This document shows, piece after piece, positions 16,240 to 24,300 of a DNA stretch of 64,000 bases (position 1 is its first letter; each line of letters begins with the position of its first letter). Location of the stretch: positions 1 through 64,000 of the forward strand of contig NZ_POJD01000075.1 in NCBI RefSeq assembly GCF_002960445.1, written 5' to 3'. The notes under the pieces were generated by a model, which searched no databases, was not told where the DNA came from, and saw nothing but the letters and a program-made list of their open reading frames with translations. The translations under genes and the position numbers were made by a program. Origin of the DNA: Streptococcus suis (GTDB lineage Bacteria; Bacillota; Bacilli; Lactobacillales; Streptococcaceae).

Positions 16240-17421
16240 ATGGTATTTAGCGTACGAACATTTAACAATATTAACCAAGTTGGTCTAAAGGAATTAGGCA
16301 ATCGTTTCCAGATTGATGGTGATCATGCAGCAAATCCAGATGCCTTTATCATCCGTTCTGAAAACTTGTACGGCTTTGATTTTCCTGAAAATCTCAAGGC
16401 TATTGCCCGCGCGGGTGCAGGGACCAACAATATCCCAATCGATGAAGCGACTGAGAAAGGGATTGTGGTCTTCAATACTCCTGGAGCCAATGCCAACGCA
16501 GTAAAAGAAGCAGTGCTTGCTTCTATCCTCTTGTCTGCGCGTGACTATATCGGAGCGACAGCCTGGGCTAACACGCTTTCAGGTGATGATGTGCCAAAGC
16601 AAGTGGAGGCAGGTAAGAAACAGTTTGCAGGGACTGAGATTTCAGGTAAGACACTTGGTGTTATCGGGTTGGGTGCTATCGGTGCTCGTATTGCCAACGA
16701 TGCTCGCCGTCTAGGGATGAATGTTCTTGGCTACGACCCTTATGTATCGATTGAAACAGCATGGAGTATCTCAAGTCACGTCAAGCGTGTGGATGATTTG
16801 AAAGAAATCTTTACCAATGCCGACTATATCACTGTCCATGTTCCTTTGACGGATAAGACCCGTGATTTGTTCAATGCGGACAGTTTTGGTCAAATGAAAA
16901 AAGGGACAACCTTAATCAACTTTGCTCGTGGTGAATTGGTCAACAATGCCGACTTGTTTGAAGCTATTGAAGCAGGTGTTATCAAGAAGTACATTACTGA
17001 CTTTGGTACCGAAGAAGTGCTTAATAAGGACAATATTATCGTCTTTCCACACGTTGGAGGCTCAACAGAAGAAGCTGAACTTAACTGTGCCATTGCGGCT
17101 GGTCAAACCATTCGTCACTTTATGGAAACAGGTGAAATTATCAACTCCGTCAATTTCCCAAATGTCAAACAATTCTTAGATGCTCCATATCGTATCACCT
17201 TGATTAACAAGAATATTCCAAATATGGTAGCAAAAATCACCACAGCCGTGTCTGAATTGGGCATTAACATTGACAATATCATCAACAAGTCAAAAGGTGA
17301 CTATGCCTATACCCTGTTAGACTTGGATGAGGCGGATAAGACCAAAATTGACCAGTTGGTTACTAATTTTGAAGCAACGGATGCTATTGTCAAGGTTCGT
17401 GTAATCAAAAATAAAAACTAA
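16240..17421 (+). CDS. serA: D-3-phosphoglycerate dehydrogenase
   Basis: Oxidises 3-phosphoglycerate to phosphohydroxypyruvate with NAD, the first step of serine synthesis. The NAD-binding loop is GVIGLGAIGARIAND (about residues 145-159). The catalytic region includes INFARGELVNN and the histidine in VFPHVGGSTEEAE. A C-terminal ACT domain (RITLINKNIPNMVAKI...) of about 70 residues may give feedback control by serine. 393 residues, the short streptococcal type. Confidence 0.94.
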   Translation: MVFSVRTFNNINQVGLKELGNRFQIDGDHAANPDAFIIRSENLYGFDFPENLKAIARAGAGTNNIPIDEATEKGIVVFNTPGANANAVKEAVLASILLSARDYIGATAWANTLSGDDVPKQVEAGKKQFAGTEISGKTLGVIGLGAIGARIANDARRLGMNVLGYDPYVSIETAWSISSHVKRVDDLKEIFTNADYITVHVPLTDKTRDLFNADSFGQMKKGTTLINFARGELVNNADLFEAIEAGVIKKYITDFGTEEVLNKDNIIVFPHVGGSTEEAELNCAIAAGQTIRHFMETGEIINSVNFPNVKQFLDAPYRITLINKNIPNMVAKITTAVSELGINIDNIINKSKGDYAYTLLDLDEADKTKIDQLVTNFEATDAIVKVRVIKNKN

Positions 17422-17423
17422 GT

Positions 17424-17918
17424 ATGTATGTAAAAACAATCTACCAGAGTCCGCTAGGGGCAATGTCCCTAGTGGCCGGTGATAAAGGCTTGCGCGGAGC
17501 CTGGTTTGAGGACCAGAAGTATTTTGAAGCAGGTTTAAACGAAGAGGTTGTACTAGGCTCACATCCCATTTTAAACAGTACAAGGCTGCTCCTAGATGCC
17601 TACTTTTCAGGTGAGCAGGTAGATTTTTCAGACCTCCCCTTAGAGCCTGTTGGGACTGACTTTCAGGAAAAAGTTTGGGCATTATTGAAAGAAATCCCTC
17701 ATGGCCAGACCACTAGCTACGGGCAGCTTGCTCGACAACTTGGTCTTGGGTCTGGTCAGGCTGTGGGGGGAGCGATTGGGCGTAATCCCTATTCTATCAT
17801 TGTTCCCTGTCATCGTGTTCTCAATCAAAAGGGACAGTTGACAGGTTATGCAGGTGGCTTGGACAAGAAAATCTGGCTCTTGCAACATGAAAATCCACAC
17901 TTTGAGGTGAAAAAATGA
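17424..17918 (+). CDS. ogt: Methylated-DNA-protein cysteine methyltransferase
   Basis: Repairs O6-methylguanine by moving the alkyl group onto its own cysteine. The active-site motif PCHRV is intact, with C129 as acceptor, preceded by GQTTSYGQLA and VGGAIGRNPY of the winged helix. 164 residues, of Ogt length and lacking the Ada regulatory domain. It starts two bases after serA and overlaps the next gene by four bases. Confidence 0.93.
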   Translation: MYVKTIYQSPLGAMSLVAGDKGLRGAWFEDQKYFEAGLNEEVVLGSHPILNSTRLLLDAYFSGEQVDFSDLPLEPVGTDFQEKVWALLKEIPHGQTTSYGQLARQLGLGSGQAVGGAIGRNPYSIIVPCHRVLNQKGQLTGYAGGLDKKIWLLQHENPHFEVKK

Positions 17919-18268
17919 TTTTATATTATGAGTATCCTAAATGCTCGACCTGTCGGGCAGCAAAGGCAGAGCTAAAGAGTTTGGGCTTGGAATTTGAAGC
18001 TATTGACATCAAGGCAACGCCTCCCAGTGCAGATCAGCTCAAAGCCTGGATGGCTGCAACTGGTCTTGAATTGAAGAAGTATTTCAATACCTCCGGCAAT
18101 AGCTATCGTGAACTTGGTCTGAAAGATAAATTTGATAGTTTGACTGTGGACCAAGCATTAGACTTATTAGCTAATGATGGCATGCTGATTAAGCGTCCCT
18201 TGCTGATTCAAGATGGAAAAATCTTGCAGATTGGCTATCGAACAAAATATGAAAATCTCGGTTTATAG
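17915..18268 (+). CDS. ArsC/Spx-family thioredoxin-fold protein
   Basis: 117 residues beginning with a beta strand and the CxxC site CSTC (C10, C13), followed by the ArsC-fold features KKYFNTSGNSYRELGLK and KRPLLI. The family includes arsenate-reductase-like proteins and Spx-type regulators. The N-terminal CxxC and overall length fit an ArsC-family reductase better than a true Spx, which has CxxC in another context and an RNA polymerase contact. The ATG overlaps the ogt stop. The actual substrate is unknown. Confidence 0.8.
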   Translation: MILYYEYPKCSTCRAAKAELKSLGLEFEAIDIKATPPSADQLKAWMAATGLELKKYFNTSGNSYRELGLKDKFDSLTVDQALDLLANDGMLIKRPLLIQDGKILQIGYRTKYENLGL

Positions 18269-18289
18269 GGCCGGGATTTTCATATTTTT
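18247..18289 (+). terminator. Terminator overlapping the end of the ArsC-like gene
   Basis: Long stem ATATGAAAATCTCGG paired with CCGGGATTTTCATAT, then Ts. The ArsC-like stop codon lies in the loop. Confidence 0.8.
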
Positions 18290-18316
18290 TACGCACTATA
18301 TAGGTGGAGGTACTTT

Positions 18317-18979
18317 ATGAACAAGATTAAAACCTATGTAGAAAGCTTAAAAGAATACAAGTGGCAGATTGCCCTGCCTGCGGCAGCTGGTTTGCTTATG
18401 GCGACATTCTTAATTTTCAGCCAACCAGATAAGTCTGACCAGACAGGTCTGACTGATTTTCCCCAGACCGAACAAACTTCAAGTAGTCAGGAGCAGCTTG
18501 AAGAAGTCAGTACAGAAGAGAGCGAGGAGCTTAGTCAGCTAGTCATTGATGTCAAAGGAGCGGTGGAAAAGCCTGGGCTATATACTTTAGAAGTAGGTAG
18601 TCGTGTCAATGACGCAGTTGCGGCAGCTGGTGGCTTGACCAGTCAGGCAGATCCCAAATCTATCAATCTGGCTCAGAAGCTCAGCGACGAGGCGGTGGTC
18701 TATGTGGCCAGCAAGGATGAAAATATCTCGGTGGTTGCCAGCACGACTGCCAGCTCTGCTATGTCCCCAGAAGAAAAAAGCACCAGTCTGGTCAATCTGA
18801 ATACGGCGACTGAGGCGGACCTACAGACCATTTCTGGTATTGGTGCCAAGCGGGCGGCGGACATTATCGCCTATCGTGAGGCCAACGGTGGCTTCAAGTC
18901 GGTGGATGACCTCAACAATGTATCGGGCATCGGCGACAAGACCATGGAAAGCATCCGACCTTATGTCACGGTTGAGTAA
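18317..18979 (+). CDS. comEA: Competence DNA-binding protein ComEA
   Basis: A membrane-anchored receptor that binds double-stranded DNA during transformation and feeds ComEC. The 220 residues show an N-terminal membrane anchor (about 18-35), a Ser/Glu-rich linker and a SLBB-like domain (VIDVKGAVEKPGLY...). A C-terminal helix-hairpin-helix pair follows (VNLNTATEADLQTISGIGAKRAADII). A GTGGAGG ribosome site precedes the ATG. TTTTTTACGCACTA just upstream only loosely resembles a ComX box, so competence control is expected but not shown. comEC overlaps its end. Confidence 0.95.
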   Translation: MNKIKTYVESLKEYKWQIALPAAAGLLMATFLIFSQPDKSDQTGLTDFPQTEQTSSSQEQLEEVSTEESEELSQLVIDVKGAVEKPGLYTLEVGSRVNDAVAAAGGLTSQADPKSINLAQKLSDEAVVYVASKDENISVVASTTASSAMSPEEKSTSLVNLNTATEADLQTISGIGAKRAADIIAYREANGGFKSVDDLNNVSGIGDKTMESIRPYVTVE

Positions 18980-21200
18980 GCTCCCCTGCCAGCCCATTCA
19001 CCTGGCAGTCTTGGCGGTGGCGGCCTACTTTGCAGTCCATTCTTTTTCCCTCTTGACAATGGGCCTGCTGAGTTTGTTGCTAGCTGTCTTTGGGTTTCGG
19101 CAAGGTAAGACAGTTTTCATCAAAACGCTGCCGCTTCTAGCCCTGTTTGGCCTGTTTTTCGGATGCCAAAAGGTCCAATGGGAGCGGGCAGACCAGACAG
19201 CTCCAGAGCAAGTCACCACTGTGCAGGTCATTCCGGATACCATTGAAGTCAACGGGGACAGCCTGTCCTTCCGCGGTCGGGCTGACGGACAAACCTATCA
19301 GGTTTTCTATAAATTAACCAGTCAGGAGGAGCAAGTCTATTTTCAAAAGCTGGCAGACCTGGTCCAGCTAGAAGTGGAAGCAGAGGTCAGCCTGCCAGCT
19401 GGTCAGCGGAATTTCAAGGGTTTTGACTACCAGGCCTATCTGAAAACGCAGGGAATTTACCGGACAGTCACGATTACGGCAATCAAGAAGATTGTCCCAG
19501 TCCAGTCTTGGAATGTCTTTGACTGGCTGTCAAGCTGGCGGAGGCAAGCCTTGGTCTATGTCAAAACCAATTTTCCAGCTCCTATGAGCCACTACATGAC
19601 AGGGCTTTTGTTTGGGGAGCTGGATAGTGAGTTTGACCAGATGAGTGACCTCTATTCTAGTCTGGGCATCATTCATCTCTTTGCCCTGTCTGGTATGCAA
19701 GTTGGATTTTTCACCGATAAGTTTCGCTGGATTTTACTGCGTTTGGGCTTGACCAAGGAAACCGTAGATAAGTTGCAGATTCCCTTTTCCCTTGTCTATG
19801 CGGGCTTAACTGGCTTTTCGGTGTCGGTTGTGCGGTCCTTGGTCCAGAAAATTCTGGGTAATCTGGGCTTGCGGAAGTTGCACAACTTTGCAGCGACGGT
19901 CTTTGTCTGTATGTTGATGTTGCCCCGATTTCTCTTGACAGCTGGTGGTGTCTTGACCTTTACCTATGCTTTCTTGCTGACGGTCTTTGATTTTGAAGAC
20001 TTGGGGCAGGTCAAAAAGACCGCGGTGGAGAGTTTCAGTATTTCGCTGGGGATTTTGCCAGTGCTTATGACCTATTTCTATGCCTTCCAGCCCTTATCTA
20101 TCCTCCTGACCTTTGCCTTTTCTTTTGTCTTTGATGTCCTGCTCTTGCCAGGCTTGTCGGTCATTTTTCTTCTATCGCCCTTGGTTAAGATTACTTGGGT
20201 CAACGGATTTTTTGTCTTTATGGAAAAAATCATTGTCTGGGTGGCGGATTTGGGCTTGCGACCTTGGATACTGGGCAAGCCGTCTGAGCTGGTCCTCTTG
20301 CTTTTGCTGGTCAGCCTCTTCTTGCTCTACGATTTCCACAGGAGAAAGAAATGGCTTCTAGGACTGAGCTTGGTCCTCGCTCTGCTATTTTTCATAACCA
20401 AACACCCGCTGGAAAACGAGGTGACGGTGGTGGACATCGGGCAGGGGGACAGCATCTTTTTGCGGGATATGCGGGGGCGGACGGTCCTGATTGATGTGGG
20501 CGGACGAGTCAATTTCGCGGCCAAGGAAGCCTGGCAGGAGCGGTCTTCGCAGGCAAATGCAGAGCGGACTTTGATTCCCTATCTGCATAGTCGGGGTGTG
20601 GATAGGATTGATAGTCTAGTGCTGACCCACACCGACACAGACCATGTGGGCGATGTGCTGGAAGTGGCTAAGCAGGTGAAAATTGGACGGATTGTCGTGT
20701 CGCCGGGAAGTCTGACGGTGCCTGACTTTGTAGCAACTCTGAAAAAAATCAATGTGCCTGTCCATGTGGTAAAAGTGGGCGACCGCCTGCCGATGTTTGA
20801 CTCCTATCTGGAAGTCCTTTATCCAGACGGGACAGGCGACGGTGGTAATAATGATTCTATTGTCCTTTACGGTCGCTTGCTGGAAACCAATTTTCTCTTT
20901 ACAGGGGACTTGGAGCAGGGGGAACAGGACTTGATAGAAACCTATCCCGACCTGCCTGTCGATGTTCTCAAGGCTGGTCACCATGGCTCCAAAGGGTCCT
21001 CCTATCCTGAGTTTCTAGACCATATCGGAGTCAAGATTGCCCTGGTATCAGCAGGAGAAAATAACCGCTACAAGCATCCACACCAAGAAACCTTGGAACG
21101 ATTTGATAGTCACAATATTCAAGTCTATCGCACAGACCAGCAAGGAGCTATTCGATTTAGAGGCTGGAAGGAGTGGAAGATTGAAACGGTGAGGGAGTAA
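18963..21200 (+). CDS. comEC: Competence DNA channel protein ComEC
   Basis: Forms the membrane channel that takes single-stranded DNA into the cell. I place the start at the ATG at 18963, inside the last codons of comEA (17-base overlap), giving 745 residues; longer readings start within comEA. N-terminal membrane segments and an OB-like domain come first. The Competence core with LFALSGMQVGFF and many membrane helices follows (about 225-490). A C-terminal metallo-beta-lactamase-like domain has DIGQGDSIFLRD and the metal motif LTHTDTDHVGDV. All parts look intact. Confidence 0.94.
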   Translation: MSRLSKLPCQPIHLAVLAVAAYFAVHSFSLLTMGLLSLLLAVFGFRQGKTVFIKTLPLLALFGLFFGCQKVQWERADQTAPEQVTTVQVIPDTIEVNGDSLSFRGRADGQTYQVFYKLTSQEEQVYFQKLADLVQLEVEAEVSLPAGQRNFKGFDYQAYLKTQGIYRTVTITAIKKIVPVQSWNVFDWLSSWRRQALVYVKTNFPAPMSHYMTGLLFGELDSEFDQMSDLYSSLGIIHLFALSGMQVGFFTDKFRWILLRLGLTKETVDKLQIPFSLVYAGLTGFSVSVVRSLVQKILGNLGLRKLHNFAATVFVCMLMLPRFLLTAGGVLTFTYAFLLTVFDFEDLGQVKKTAVESFSISLGILPVLMTYFYAFQPLSILLTFAFSFVFDVLLLPGLSVIFLLSPLVKITWVNGFFVFMEKIIVWVADLGLRPWILGKPSELVLLLLLVSLFLLYDFHRRKKWLLGLSLVLALLFFITKHPLENEVTVVDIGQGDSIFLRDMRGRTVLIDVGGRVNFAAKEAWQERSSQANAERTLIPYLHSRGVDRIDSLVLTHTDTDHVGDVLEVAKQVKIGRIVVSPGSLTVPDFVATLKKINVPVHVVKVGDRLPMFDSYLEVLYPDGTGDGGNNDSIVLYGRLLETNFLFTGDLEQGEQDLIETYPDLPVDVLKAGHHGSKGSSYPEFLDHIGVKIALVSAGENNRYKHPHQETLERFDSHNIQVYRTDQQGAIRFRGWKEWKIETVRE

Positions 21201-21239
21201 ATTTTGAAGAATTCACAATAAAATTACGATAATATTTAG

Positions 21240-21270
21240 TTTCCTGACGGCTATTGTTAGGAAATTTTCT
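21240..21270 (+). terminator. Terminator after comEC
   Basis: Stem TTTCCTGAC / GTTAGGAAA with one G-T pair and TTTTCTTG after it. Confidence 0.7.
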
Positions 21271-21298
21271 TGTTTATGTAAGATTTCTACCGTTTTCT

Positions 21299-21327
21299 TT
21301 GCATTTCGTGCTTCTTACTTATATAAT
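21299..21327 (+). promoter_or_regulatory. Promoter of the surface protease gene
   Basis: TTGCAT (21299-21304), a 17-base spacer and TATAAT (21322-21327), then an AAAGGAG ribosome site before the ATG at 21366. Confidence 0.65.
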
Positions 21328-21365
21328 TGTAGTAGATTTTTTATTTGCCTCAAAAGGAGATTTTA

Positions 21366-24300
21366 ATGAATTTACATTTTTTACAAAAGAAGCAGCATTT
21401 TGGCATACGGAAGTTTTCCATCGGTGTCGTGTCAGTTGCCCTGGCAGTTAGTTTTAGCGTCCTTGGAGGGCAAGTAGCGGCGGCCCAAGAGGCAAGCACA
21501 GCTCCTACTAGTAGCCTTGCAACCAGTCAAACTAGTCCGACAGTGACAGAGGAAGCCACACAAGTACAAGCTGTTAGTGGGCAGACTGAGGTAGTAGAGG
21601 AAGTAGCTAGTTCTCAATCGGCTACGACTAGTCCTCAAGAAACGCCATCTCAAGATAGTGGACTGGTAGAAACAGAACCAGTAGTACAAGATAGTGCTAC
21701 CAATCAGGAGCTAGCAGTCAGTCAAACAGTTGTACCAAGTCAAGCGGAACCAGTGCAAAATCAGACAGTAGGGGGAGAACAGAGTGCGCAAGTTGCTGGA
21801 GAAGTTTCTCCGTCGATTGAGCCAACTGAAAGCACTTCTTCAGCTACTGGGGATGCAGATATGGATCTAAGTCAAGTAGAACAACCGGTAGTAGCTTCAC
21901 CGGATCAGGTTAGTCAACCAGTTCAACTATCCGAAACATTAGTAGAAGAAGCTACTCCGACCAATCAAGTAGTAGAAGAAGTCGTTCAGCCTGTGTTACG
22001 TTCAGCTCGAATGGCTCGCAGTGTGGCAGCTCAGGAGTTGGCTAAATTACCGCTAGATGCCAATGGAAAGCTGATGACCTCAGTCAGTGGAGTTACTGTT
22101 CATCAATACCTAGTAGTCAATTCAGATGGCAGCAGTCAGATGGTTTCTGCAACGGCTCAGCCAACTACAAGCCAGACCAGTGAAACAGTTGCTCAACAGG
22201 TCGCTTCGCTGAAAGATGACTTTGCAGGTGTGACCTACGAATCACTCTATCCTCATTTATCTCATCAAGAAAATTTTTTTGAAAAAATAGACTTGGAAAA
22301 GGCTATTCGTCAGGAAAATGGTGGAAGTAATTTACCAGTTGACCAGCTACAAACTCTCAAGCAGACAGCCTATATGGATATGCTGGATATGAGGGAGAGT
22401 TTTGAGCGAGTAAAGGCTAAGATTGAAACGACGCTGACAGGTATTTTTGAGAAATCAAGTCAGGTCAATGTAGAGGATATCCGTCGCAATAAAGAGAAAA
22501 TCTTAGCAGGTTTATCCTATCTGGATCGCCAATATTCCTTTGAATTTGGTCAATATCAGGCAAAGGATTTGATATTACATTATCCCCGGGTGTTCGGAGG
22601 TGGAGGCTCCCCCTTAAATACACTTAGTATTTTGAACACTTTAACCTATCGTGATTTGACTTTGGGTCAGTCAGCGACCGCTTACCAAACTAAACTAGCT
22701 CCAATTACAAATCAAGCTGATATTTTCTCCTTTGTGGAGAAGGGAGTAAGCTTGTTTGAACCAGGCAAAACAGGTGAGCAATGGTTTAAGGATACTAGCA
22801 AGGCTCATCTGGCAGAGTCCCAATCTCCTTACGGGAACTCCTCGCTCTATCAGAAATTAAAGAGCAATGTACGTCTGAACAACCATTTCATTCCTCTCCT
22901 GACCCTACCTAGTGATCTCGTATATGCCATTAGCACTTCAAACACAGTCAACTACGGTTTAACGGAATCCTATGTCCGACCAGGTGACCAGACCGGCATG
23001 GCAACGTTTAAAGCTAACTTACAATCCTACGCTGATGACCAGGAAAGCTTTTTGAAATTCTGGCATCGCATCAGTCAGAACAGGGATATTCTAGCCAATC
23101 ATGAAGCCATTATTGTGGTTGATAGTCCGCAGAAACTAGGGACAGCTACTCAGCGCGTTCAAGAACTTTATTCACCCAAATATGGTTCAGGAGTTTTAGA
23201 AGGGGTCGAGAAATTTATCAGACCGCTCAGCCTTTATGCCAACTTTTTACAAGCTGATGGTCAGGCCAATGGAAAGACTTCCATTAATCTCTTTTTGAAA
23301 AAATCCCTGTCTGAGGCAGGTCAGTCTGTCTATACTCATGAATTGACCCATATGCTGGATAAGAACGTTTGGTTAAATGGCTATGATAGACGAGCTGGCC
23401 AGTTACAAGAAGTTTTTGCCAGAGGAATGTTTGAGTCTATGGATGTTGCTAAAACACCCTATCAAGACCCGAGCTTTATTATCAATACAGCCTATCGCAT
23501 GGGGGACAATCGGACACAAAATGCTAGTCCAGACCGTTTCCAAACAAGTGATGACCTCAAGACCTATATGCAGGGTATTTTGGATGTGATTTACACTCTG
23601 GACTATGCAGAGGCCCAGTCAATCTTGAAGAAGGCTCCTGATGAAAGGGCTGTTCTGCTTAATAAAATCAGCCTCATTCCAAATCCAGCCAATAATGGCG
23701 GAGGAAAAACGACTGAAATCGTCAACTCAATTGATACAGCTTCAGCTGCAAACTTACAGACGATTGCTGATTTTGTAGATCAAGGCTTAATTTCGGGACG
23801 GTATAAGTTCAATGGTATGGAAACCAGAGGAACTGCCCGTACGAACTCCTACTATACCATTCCTCTCTTTGAACCAATTTATGCTGCCCTTCAAAATGAT
23901 ACGGGTAGCGGAGGTGATATTAGCTTTAAACGGAATGCCTATGAACTATTAGGTGAATACGGTTATGAAAAGGGGATGGTAGCCTATGTTTCTGGCCAAT
24001 ATGCCAATGATCAGGCAGCTCTTACTGCCATTATGCCAGAATATGGAGGAGACCTAGCAACCTTTAAGAAGGCTATGTTTGACCGTCGCATCGCCAAGGT
24101 TACTGAGCTAAAATCCACTAGTGTAGCCAGCGATTTCGCTGCTATTCAGAGTTTGATGGATGAAGCCATTGCCAAAGACTTAGAACGACTGAAAAGTAAT
24201 GCTGCTAATAAGGTTCCCTTGTCCACCAGAGTTTCGGCTGTTCAAGACTTGAAAAAGAGCATCTTCCAGGCTTATTTGAAGGATACAGATGACTTCCGTA

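Noticed and set aside
18283..18300. ComX box before comEA
   Set aside because: TTTTTTACGCACTA matches the known TACGAATA-type box only partly; too weak to call.
18840..18962. Longer comEC start inside comEA
   Set aside because: The extension is the comEA helix-hairpin-helix region read in another frame; the ATG at 18963 gives a normal N-terminus.
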